From positions 62,001-126,000 of the forward strand of contig NZ_JACEIB010000025.1 of the NCBI RefSeq assembly GCF_013778325.1: DNA of 64,000 bases. Reading direction: 5' to 3'. The translations under genes were made by a program, and so were the position numbers. Every line of letters begins with the position of its first letter. Position 1 is the first letter of the stretch. Of this stretch, positions 57,937-64,000 are shown one piece after another. The notes beneath the pieces are model-generated. The model was given only the letters and a program-made list of their open reading frames with translations. It made no database searches and was not told the DNA's origin. This stretch comes from Sphingomonas chungangi (GTDB taxonomy: Bacteria > Pseudomonadota > Alphaproteobacteria > Sphingomonadales > Sphingomonadaceae).

Positions 57937-58898
57937 CGCGTAACCGGCTGGATCGGGACGCCTATTGTCTCGCGCACCACGTAGATCGGGCGGTGCTTGG
58001 TCTCGACCAGGATGCGCCCGACATATTCGCCGAGCACGCCGAGCGAGATCAGCTGCACGCTGCCGAAGAACAGGATCGCCACCATCAGCGAGGGATAGCC
58101 CGGCACGTCGCCGCCGCGCACGACGGTGCGCACCACCAGATAGGCGGCGTAGAGCAAGGTGCCGAAGGCGACGCCGCCCCCCAGATAGCTCCACACCCGA
58201 AGCGGAAGCGTGGAACCCGAGGTGATGCCGTCGAGCGCGAGCGTCCACAGCTTCCAGTAATTGAACTTGGTCGTGCCCACCTCGCGCTCGGCGCGGTCGT
58301 AATGCACCGCCGTCTGGCGGAAGCCCGCCCAGGCGAACAGGCCCTTCATGAAGCGGTTGCGCTCCGGCATCATCCGGATCACGTCCACCACCTTGCGATC
58401 GAGCAGGCGGAAATCGCCGGCATGTTCGGGAATCTTGTCGGCGCTGAGGTAATTGTGGGCGCGGTAGTAAAGGTCGGCGGTCAGCCGCTTGGGAATGCTG
58501 TCGCTCTCCCGGTTGCGGCGCACGCCATAAACGACGTCGAAGCCGTCGCGCCACGATCGCACCATGTCGGCGATCACCTCGGGCGGGTCCTGCAGATCGA
58601 CGTCGAGCGGGATCACCGCCTGACCCGCCGCATGGTCGAGCCCCGCCGACAGCGCCGCTTCCTTGCCGAAATTGCGCGACAGCGAGATGCAGCGGACGCG
58701 CGGATCGCGGGCGTGCTGGACGGCCACTTCGGCCAGCGTGCGGTCGCGGCTGCCGTCGTCGACGAACAGGATTTCCCAGCCCTCGGACTCGTTCAGCCCG
58801 TCGAGAATGACGGAGACGCGGGAAACGAACGGCGCGATGCCGTCCTCCTCGTCCTTCACGGGCACGAGGATGGTGATCAGCGGCGAAACAGCGGTCAT
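57933..58898 (-). CDS. GT2 polyprenyl-phosphate sugar transferase (DPM1/ArnC-like)
   Basis: The 321-residue protein has a GT-A catalytic domain (ITILVPVKDEE, FVDDGSRDRT, LDVDLQDPPE with the metal-binding DxD-type pair, and RNRFMKGLFAWAGF) followed by two C-terminal TM helices (about 235-255 and 270-292). Relatives attach glucose, mannose or aminoarabinose to undecaprenyl phosphate. It is expected to supply lipid-linked sugar to the GT-C-like proteins next door (inference). The gtrA gene upstream is typically its flippase partner. Confidence 0.9.
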   Translation of the reverse strand: MTAVSPLITILVPVKDEEDGIAPFVSRVSVILDGLNESEGWEILFVDDGSRDRTLAEVAVQHARDPRVRCISLSRNFGKEAALSAGLDHAAGQAVIPLDVDLQDPPEVIADMVRSWRDGFDVVYGVRRNRESDSIPKRLTADLYYRAHNYLSADKIPEHAGDFRLLDRKVVDVIRMMPERNRFMKGLFAWAGFRQTAVHYDRAEREVGTTKFNYWKLWTLALDGITSGSTLPLRVWSYLGGGVAFGTLLYAAYLVVRTVVRGGDVPGYPSLMVAILFFGSVQLISLGVLGEYVGRILVETKHRPIYVVRETIGVPIQPVTR

Positions 58899-58923
58899 CT
58901 GCTTCCCTTACGCCGGATCGGGC

Positions 58924-59355
58924 TCAGTCGAAAACCCACTTCCGGTTGAGCACGAACAGCAGAGCCGGCGTCGCGAAGAAGAAGGGTACGGAGGCCCAGT
59001 GCGGCGAGAGGTGAAGCTGCTTGGTGATCAGCCACACCCACCCGGCGTTGACCGCGATGCCGGCGAGGTTGACGACGATGAACTTCCACACCGTCTTCGC
59101 GAAATCGTGGCTGCCTTCGTCCGCCTTGAAGGTGAAGCGGCTGTGGATCGTGTAGCCCACCACCATCGCTGCTGCGCTCGCCAGCAGATTGGCGATCTGG
59201 TCGCGCTGGTGCCCGGCGCCGAGCAGCAGGTTGTAGCAGCCGATCTGGAAGAGCGTGACGCAGACGCCGACGACGCCGTAGCGCATCACCTGCAGCGCCA
59301 GCGCCTGATGCTCACGATCGAGCCCGCCCCACAACCTTACCAATCCGTCACGCAC
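58924..59355 (-). CDS. GtrA-family membrane protein
   Basis: The 143-residue protein has four TM helices in GtrA arrangement (MRYGVVGVCVTLFQIGCYNLLL, IANLLASAAAMVVGYTIHSRFTF, KFIVVNLAGIAVNAGWVWLI, PFFFATPALLFVLNRKWVF). GtrA proteins are thought to flip undecaprenyl-phosphate-linked sugars across the inner membrane. It sits 25 nt upstream of the GT2 gene, the common pairing. The start is uncertain: GTG 59355 with AAGG upstream is preferred over GTG 59400. Confidence 0.88.
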   Translation of the reverse strand: MRDGLVRLWGGLDREHQALALQVMRYGVVGVCVTLFQIGCYNLLLGAGHQRDQIANLLASAAAMVVGYTIHSRFTFKADEGSHDFAKTVWKFIVVNLAGIAVNAGWVWLITKQLHLSPHWASVPFFFATPALLFVLNRKWVFD

Positions 59356-59437
59356 GTTGGATGCCCTTGCCCGCCGTCGCCCAGCGACTAGAGCGGGCAC
59401 TAGTAAATCTCAAACCCTTATGGTGCATGAAGCCCGC

Positions 59438-61336
59438 ATGACCGATACGGCCGCCGACATTCCCCTCGATACGCGCGTCGACCGGCTGGAACGCTGGGCC
59501 GAGTATCTGGTCGACCATCGCTGGAAGCTGGTGGTGCTGCTCTTCTGGATGGTCGCCGCGATCGTGCTGTGGATGCAGAAGGCCAATGCGATCCACTGGT
59601 TCGCGCTCAGCGACACCGACGATAATATGCGCTTCGATCAGGTGCGCGACTGGCTTGCGGGCCAGGGATGGTACGATCTGCGCCAGTACCGGATGAACCC
59701 GCCCGGCGGCTTCTCGATCCACTGGTCGCGGCTGGTCGATCTGCCGCTGGCGGCACTGATCCTGCTCTTCAAGCCGATCGTGGGCGAGCAACTCGCCTAT
59801 CGCTGGGCCTGCGCCATCGCGCCGATGGTCCCGCTCCTGCTCGCGATGATAATGCTGTCGGTGACGGTGCGGCGGCTGGTGAGCAAGCGCGCCTATGTCC
59901 TCGCTCTGCCGCTGCTGATGTGCGCGGGCGACGCGATGGGCATGTGGGCGCCGCTGCGCATCGATCATCACGGCTGGCAGCTCGCCTTCCTGATGACGAC
60001 CGTCGCGGGATTGACCGAGCCGGACAGACGCCGCTCCGGTATCATGATCGCGGTCTCCTCGGCGCTGTCGCTGGCGATCGGATTGGAAATGCTGCCCTAC
60101 GTGGCCTTCGCCGGAGCGGCGGTCGCGCTGCACTGGGCGTGGGACGCGGCCGAGACGCCGCGGATGCGCAGCTACGGGATCGGTCTCGCGATCTCGACCG
60201 TGCTGTGCTTCCTGATCTTCGCGTCGAACGACAACTGGCACCCGGTCTGCGACGTATTGTCGCCGGTGTGGATGACGACCGTGGCGGCGGCCGCCCTCCT
60301 GCTGGTAGCCGTCACCTATGTGCCCGCGCCCAACACCGGCTTCCGGTTCGCGCTGGTGCTGGTGGCGGGCGGGATCGCGGGCGCGATCTACGTGCTCGGC
60401 TTCCCGCAATGCTTCGGGCACCGGCTGGAAGGCATCCCGCCCGAAGCGGACAAGCTCTGGCTCAGCCACGTCAGCGAGGCGCGCTCGATCCTGCTGCACC
60501 CGATCTCGACCGGCGTGCCGATGGCGGCCCTGCCCTTCATCGGCATGATCGGATCGATCGTCGCGATCGTCCGCCGCTGGGGCACGCGCGCCGCCGCCGA
60601 ATGGATGCCGGTCACCCTGTTCACGATCTTCGCCACCGCCCTGCTCTTCTGGCAGATCCGAACCGCACCGAGCGCAGAGATGCTCGCCGTGCCCGGCGCC
60701 ACCTATATCGCGTTGCGCGGCTTCGTGACGCTCAGGCGCAGCGAGAACATGCTGGTGCGCGTGATCGGCCCCGTCGCAGCGTTCGTGGTCGCATCCGGCC
60801 TGTTCGTGTCGGTCGCACTCGACAAGGTGCCGGCGCGCTTCACCGGGCTGCGCTTCAACCAACTCTGGGCGATAGCGACCGGCCAGCAGAAATGGCCGGC
60901 GGAGGCCAAGCCCGGCGGGAAGACCAAGCCCGATCTCACCAAGCTCGCCAACCGCCGCTGCCCGACAATCCCAGCGCTTGCGCCGATCGGCGCGCTCCCA
61001 CCCGCAACCTTCTTCACCCTGATCGACAACGGTCCGCGCCTGATCACGCTGACCCACCACAGCGCCGTCGCCGGTCCCTATCATCGCAACTGGCAGGCGA
61101 TCCTCGACACCGAGCATGCCTTCCGCGGCACGCCCGACCAGGCGCATGCGATCATGGTAGCGCACCACGCGCAGTATCTGCTGCTCTGTCCTCATATGTC
61201 GGAAGCGACGATCTATCAGGCCGAGGCGCCGACCGGCTTCTACTCCAAGCTGGAGGGTGGCTGGACGCCGGCCTGGCTGGCAAGGCAGCCGCTGCCGGCG
61301 AACTCGCCCTACCAGCTGTGGAAGATTGTCAGCTAA
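59438..61336 (+). CDS. Polytopic GT-C/STT3-like membrane protein, paralog 2
   Basis: The 632-residue protein shares with paralog 1 the acidic motif SDTDDNMRFDQVRDWL, YRMNPPGGFSIHWSRLVDLP, LRIDHHGWQL and the soluble-domain motif THHSAVAGPYHRNWQ. It is a polytopic membrane protein with about eleven TM helices and a C-terminal periplasmic domain (about 505-632). It may transfer or polymerise a lipid-linked sugar. The start is uncertain, with ATG at 59438 or 59420 and no strong ribosome site at either. Confidence 0.75.
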   Translation: MTDTAADIPLDTRVDRLERWAEYLVDHRWKLVVLLFWMVAAIVLWMQKANAIHWFALSDTDDNMRFDQVRDWLAGQGWYDLRQYRMNPPGGFSIHWSRLVDLPLAALILLFKPIVGEQLAYRWACAIAPMVPLLLAMIMLSVTVRRLVSKRAYVLALPLLMCAGDAMGMWAPLRIDHHGWQLAFLMTTVAGLTEPDRRRSGIMIAVSSALSLAIGLEMLPYVAFAGAAVALHWAWDAAETPRMRSYGIGLAISTVLCFLIFASNDNWHPVCDVLSPVWMTTVAAAALLLVAVTYVPAPNTGFRFALVLVAGGIAGAIYVLGFPQCFGHRLEGIPPEADKLWLSHVSEARSILLHPISTGVPMAALPFIGMIGSIVAIVRRWGTRAAAEWMPVTLFTIFATALLFWQIRTAPSAEMLAVPGATYIALRGFVTLRRSENMLVRVIGPVAAFVVASGLFVSVALDKVPARFTGLRFNQLWAIATGQQKWPAEAKPGGKTKPDLTKLANRRCPTIPALAPIGALPPATFFTLIDNGPRLITLTHHSAVAGPYHRNWQAILDTEHAFRGTPDQAHAIMVAHHAQYLLLCPHMSEATIYQAEAPTGFYSKLEGGWTPAWLARQPLPANSPYQLWKIVS

Positions 61337-61343
61337 CCCCGCT

Positions 61344-61433
61344 CCGTTCGCCCTGAGCTTGTCGAAGGGCTGCCCTTCTCTTTCACCGAAGTAAGAAGGA
61401 AGGGCAGGGCTTCGACAGGCTCAGCCCGAACGG
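61344..61433. repeat. REP-like palindrome between convergent genes (about 90 bp)
   Basis: The element begins CCGTTCGCCCTGAGCTTGTC and ends in its complement GACAGGCTCAGCCCGAACGG, with inner AAGGGCTGCCCTTCT / AGAAGGAAGGGCAG pairing. It is a copy of the same family as 23250-23353 and probably acts as a two-way terminator between paralog 2 and marC. Confidence 0.75.
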
Positions 61434-61443
61434 GTTTTGAGAT

Positions 61444-62067
61444 TCAGGCGAACGACGCCCGGATCCCGTCCACCACGAACTGCGCCGCCAGCGCCGCGAG
61501 CAGCACACCGAGCAGCCGCGTGATCACCGCCTCCACCTTGTAGCCGAGCAGCTTCATCAGCGGCCCGGCCGCCAGCAGCGCGCCCATCATGATCAGCAGG
61601 TTGAGCGTTAGCGCCGCCAGCACCACGCCATGCGCCGCCCAGCCGTGCGAGCGCTGCATCATCAGCATGGCCGACGCGATCGATCCCGGCCCGGCGATCA
61701 TCGGCATCGCCATCGGGAAGATCGAGATGTCCTCATATTGCTCGGGGTGCGCGGCGACTTCCTCGGCGCGATGCTCGCGGCGCTGCTGGCGCTTCTCGAA
61801 CACCATCTCGAGCGCGATCAGGAACAGCATGATGCCGCCCGCGATGCGGAAGGCGTCGAGGCTGATCCCCAAAGTCTCGAGCAGTGGCTGGCCGAGCAGC
61901 GCGAAGGCGAGCAGGATGCATCCCGCCACGAAGGTCGACCGGATCGCCATCGCGCGGCGGTGTGCCATGTCGGTGCCGCGTGTGAGGCCGGCGAAGATCG
62001 GCGCGCAGCCGGGGGGATCGATCACCACGAAGAAGGTGACGAACGCCGAGAGGAAGAGCGCGATCAG
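61444..62067 (-). CDS. marC: MarC-family membrane protein with a noncanonical start codon
   Basis: The about 207-residue protein has six TM helices and the MarC opening [26 protein letters not shown], followed by the [15 protein letters not shown] helix and [18 protein letters not shown] near 110-127. Its function is unknown; the name is historical. No ATG, GTG or TTG lies in frame before the first TM segment and after folD begins its last codons. The best start is CTG at 62067, overlapping the folD stop as CTGA, with GAAGGG 7 nt upstream. An ATG at 62358 would force a 291-nt overlap with folD. Confidence 0.85.
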   Translation of the reverse strand: MIALFLSAFVTFFVVIDPPGCAPIFAGLTRGTDMAHRRAMAIRSTFVAGCILLAFALLGQPLLETLGISLDAFRIAGGIMLFLIALEMVFEKRQQRREHRAEEVAAHPEQYEDISIFPMAMPMIAGPGSIASAMLMMQRSHGWAAHGVVLAALTLNLLIMMGALLAAGPLMKLLGYKVEAVITRLLGVLLAALAAQFVVDGIRASFA

Positions 62068-62954
62068 ATCGCGCCCTTCTCGTAAGGCACGCCCGCTCGG
62101 CGATAGGCCGAGACGAGCGTGTTGCGGAGCAGGACAGCGATGGTCATCGGCCCGACGCCGCCCGGCACCGGCGTGATCGCGCCCGCGACCTCGATGGCCT
62201 CGGCGAAGTCCACGTCGCCGGCCAGCTTGGTGCCGCCCTCTCCATTGTCGATGCGGTTGATGCCGACGTCGATCACGGTCGCGCCCGGCTTGATCCAGTC
62301 GCCCTTGATCATTGCGGGCCGTCCGACCGCCGCGACGAGGATGTCCGCGCGGCCGCACACGTCCTGCAGATCCTTCGTGCGCGAGTGGGCGATCGTGACG
62401 GTGCAGCTCTTCGCCAGCAGCAGCTGCGCCATCGGCTTGCCGACGATGTTCGAGCGGCCGACCACCACCGCGTTCAGCCCGGAAAGATCGCCCAGCCGGT
62501 CCTCCAGCAGCATGATGCAGCCGAGCGGAGTGCAGGGCACGAAGCCCTCCTGTCCCACCGCCAGCCGTCCGGCGTTGACGACGTGAAAGCCATCCACATC
62601 CTTGTCCGGGTCGATCGTGGCGATCACCGCCTGCTCGTCGATATGCTTCGGCAGCGGCAGCTGGACGAGAATGCCGTCCACCGCCGGATCGGCGTTGAGA
62701 TCGCGCACCAGCGCGATCAGCGCGTCCTGCGTCGTCGTCTCCGGCAGGCGATGGGTGGTGGAGACCATCCCCGCCGCCTCGGTCGCCTTGCCCTTGGATC
62801 GGACATAGACCTGGCTCGCCGGATCCTCGCCGACGATCACCACCGTCAGCCCCGGCTTGCGCCCGGCGGCCGCCTCGAAGGCGGGCACAATCGCCGCCAC
62901 CCGCTCGCGCAGGCTCGCGGCGAAAGCCTTTCCGTCGATGATCCTGGCGCTCAT
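62064..62954 (-). CDS. folD: Bifunctional methylenetetrahydrofolate dehydrogenase/cyclohydrolase FolD
   Basis: The 296-residue FolD interconverts 5,10-methylene-THF, 5,10-methenyl-THF and 10-formyl-THF (EC 1.5.1.5, 3.5.4.9). It has the [14 protein letters not shown] lysine motif (about 50-63), [14 protein letters not shown] (about 97-110), the NADP segment [17 protein letters not shown] and [18 protein letters not shown] near 263-280. It overlaps yggT by 4 nt (ATGA) and marC by the CTGA described there. Confidence 0.96.
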   Translation of the reverse strand: MSARIIDGKAFAASLRERVAAIVPAFEAAAGRKPGLTVVIVGEDPASQVYVRSKGKATEAAGMVSTTHRLPETTTQDALIALVRDLNADPAVDGILVQLPLPKHIDEQAVIATIDPDKDVDGFHVVNAGRLAVGQEGFVPCTPLGCIMLLEDRLGDLSGLNAVVVGRSNIVGKPMAQLLLAKSCTVTIAHSRTKDLQDVCGRADILVAAVGRPAMIKGDWIKPGATVIDVGINRIDNGEGGTKLAGDVDFAEAIEVAGAITPVPGGVGPMTIAVLLRNTLVSAYRRAGVPYEKGAI

Positions 62955-63247
62955 CCCGTTACCGCCATATGCACAGCCTGATAGGCGATCATCCGCTGCA
63001 GCAGCCCGATGATCAGGAGCACGATCAGCGGCGCGAAGTCGAGTCCGCCGAAATCGGGCAGAACGCGGCGGATCGGCCGGTAGATCGGCTCCATGATCCG
63101 ATCGAGGGCACCGAGGAACTGACGCACGAAATCGTTGCGCATGTTGATGACGTTGAAAGCGACCAGCCAGGACGCGATAACCTGGATCATGATGATGTAG
63201 AACAGGATCGTCAGGATATAATTGAGGGCGATCAGGATCAGGCCCAT
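62951..63247 (-). CDS. yggT: YggT-family membrane protein
   Basis: The 98-residue protein has two hydrophobic segments ([27 protein letters not shown] region at 3-29 and [19 protein letters not shown] near 72-90), separated by [23 protein letters not shown], the family signature. YggT proteins are inner-membrane proteins linked to cell division and osmotic response. Operon order argB - yggT - folD - marC is common in this order of bacteria. Confidence 0.9.
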   Translation of the reverse strand: MGLILIALNYILTILFYIIMIQVIASWLVAFNVINMRNDFVRQFLGALDRIMEPIYRPIRRVLPDFGGLDFAPLIVLLIIGLLQRMIAYQAVHMAVTG

Positions 63248-63312
63248 GTAAGGTTCCTCGAACGAAGGGTCGGTCTATCTAATCACCCGCGTGCGCCGCG
63301 CCAAGCTGGGTA

Positions 63313-64000
63313 TCAGCCGGCCCGCACCAGCGTGCCGGCGCCCTGGCGGGTGAAGATCTCGAGCAGCATGGCGTGGCGGATGCGCCCGTCGAGGATGACG
63401 GCGGCGTCCACCCCGGCCTCGATCGCGTGCACGCACGTCTCCATCTTGGGGATCATGCCGCCCGAGATGGTGCCGTCCGCCTTCAGCTTTTCGACATCGC
63501 CGGGGACGAGATCGGAGAGCAATTGCTTGTTCTTGTCGAGCACGCCGGCGACGTCGGTCAGCAGGAACAGCCGCGCCGCCTTGAGCGCCCCGGCAACCGC
63601 GCCCGCCATCGTGTCGGCGTTGATGTTGTAGGTGTGGCCGTCATGGCCGATGCCGATCGGCGCCACCACCGGGATGAAGCCCGCAGCGGACAGCGTGTTC
63701 AGGATCGTCGTGTCCACGTGCTTCGGCTCGCCGACGAAGCCGAGATCGACGTGCCGCTCGATCCCCTGGTTGCGGTCCGCCGCGTCGCGACCGACCTTCT
63801 CGGCCACCACCAGACGCGCATCCTTGCCCGATATGCCGACCGCCTTGCCGCCGGCCTGGCCGATCCAGCCGACGATCTCCTTGTTGATCGATCCGGCCAG
63901 GACCATCTCCGCGATGTGCGCGGTCTCGGCGTCGGTGACGCGCAGGCCGTCGACGAAGCGCGATTCGACGCCGAGACGCTTCAGCATCGATCCGATCTGC
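63313..64000 (-). CDS. argB: Acetylglutamate kinase, 5' end outside the window
   Basis: ArgB phosphorylates N-acetylglutamate in arginine synthesis (EC 2.7.2.8). The visible 3' portion (about 228 codons) shows [57 protein letters not shown] and [29 protein letters not shown], all typical. The start lies beyond 64000. The ATG at 63987 is internal, since the frame continues with the family's preceding residues. Confidence 0.95.
   Translation of the reverse strand, partial: QIGSMLKRLGVESRFVDGLRVTDAETAHIAEMVLAGSINKEIVGWIGQAGGKAVGISGKDARLVVAEKVGRDAADRNQGIERHVDLGFVGEPKHVDTTILNTLSAAGFIPVVAPIGIGHDGHTYNINADTMAGAVAGALKAARLFLLTDVAGVLDKNKQLLSDLVPGDVEKLKADGTISGGMIPKMETCVHAIEAGVDAAVILDGRIRHAMLLEIFTRQGAGTLVRAG

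Noticed and set aside
56527-58554. 675-residue minus-strand frame through a polytopic gene and the GT2 gene
   Set aside because: It overlaps two better-supported genes, and its sequence has no coherent domain.
59348-61195. 615-residue antisense frame through the polytopic paralog-2 gene
   Set aside because: Low-complexity, charged shadow of a membrane protein gene. The plus strand has clear TM segments and shared motifs with its paralog.

Overview
The window looks like ordinary chromosomal DNA of a high-GC alphaproteobacterium, most likely a member of the Sphingomonadales. This is inferred from gene content and arrangement: a very large NAD-glutamate dehydrogenase, CobS/CobT with a J-domain protein and BolA, infA-maf-RNase E/G-like-yacG followed by tRNA-Phe, a short-form HisG with HisD and NusB, scattered recF and dnaN, and sphingomonad-style palindromic intergenic repeats. 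I saw no phage, insertion sequence, transposase or CRISPR array. Almost all of the window is coding.

Layout. 0-7.4 kb: tRNA-Thr(CGT), a PAS protein, the 1560-residue glutamate dehydrogenase and a secreted phytase-like esterase. 7.4-15 kb: an RND pump without its adaptor, then a valine catabolic operon (mmsA, enoyl-CoA hydratase, mmsB) facing a LysR regulator. 15-19.7 kb: CobT, CobS, a J-domain protein, BolA and a glutathione transferase. 19.7-24.3 kb: hisG-hisD-nusB, a secreted NTF2-fold immunity-like protein, a 2OG-Fe(II) oxygenase and ThiL. 24.3-29.4 kb: proton-pumping pyrophosphatase, PAP2 phosphatase and a TonB-dependent receptor. 29.4-35 kb: a sulfate uptake operon (sbp, OprP-type porin, cysT, cysW, short cysA) behind an Rrf2 regulator, with an inverted repeat over the likely promoter. 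35-39.7 kb: infA, maf, a minimal RNase E/G, yacG, tRNA-Phe, an OmpA-like/membrane protein pair, ung and a small unknown. 39.7-46 kb: recF, an MFS carboxylate-type transporter, small envelope or granule proteins, dnaN, an outer membrane barrel and small unknowns. 46-51.3 kb: FUSC protein, rlmN, cfa, EF-hand protein and argG. 51.2-61.3 kb: an envelope-glycan type cluster with a GT39-like membrane transferase, a UDP-galactopyranose-mutase-like flavoprotein, two paralogous polytopic GT-C-like proteins, another polytopic protein, a dolichyl-phosphate-mannose-synthase-like GT2 and GtrA. 61.4-64 kb: marC, folD, yggT and the 3' part of argB.

The two most interesting functional units are the sulfate operon, which carries its own outer-membrane channel and a candidate Rrf2 operator, and the 10-kb glycan cluster with its duplicated, apparently uncharacterised membrane protein family. 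Smaller curiosities are a marC gene with no canonical start codon (likely CTG overlapping the folD stop), a CysA lacking its C-terminal regulatory domain, an 18-proline repeat tract in an OmpA-like protein, and four convergent gene pairs that share a 4-base stop/stop palindrome.
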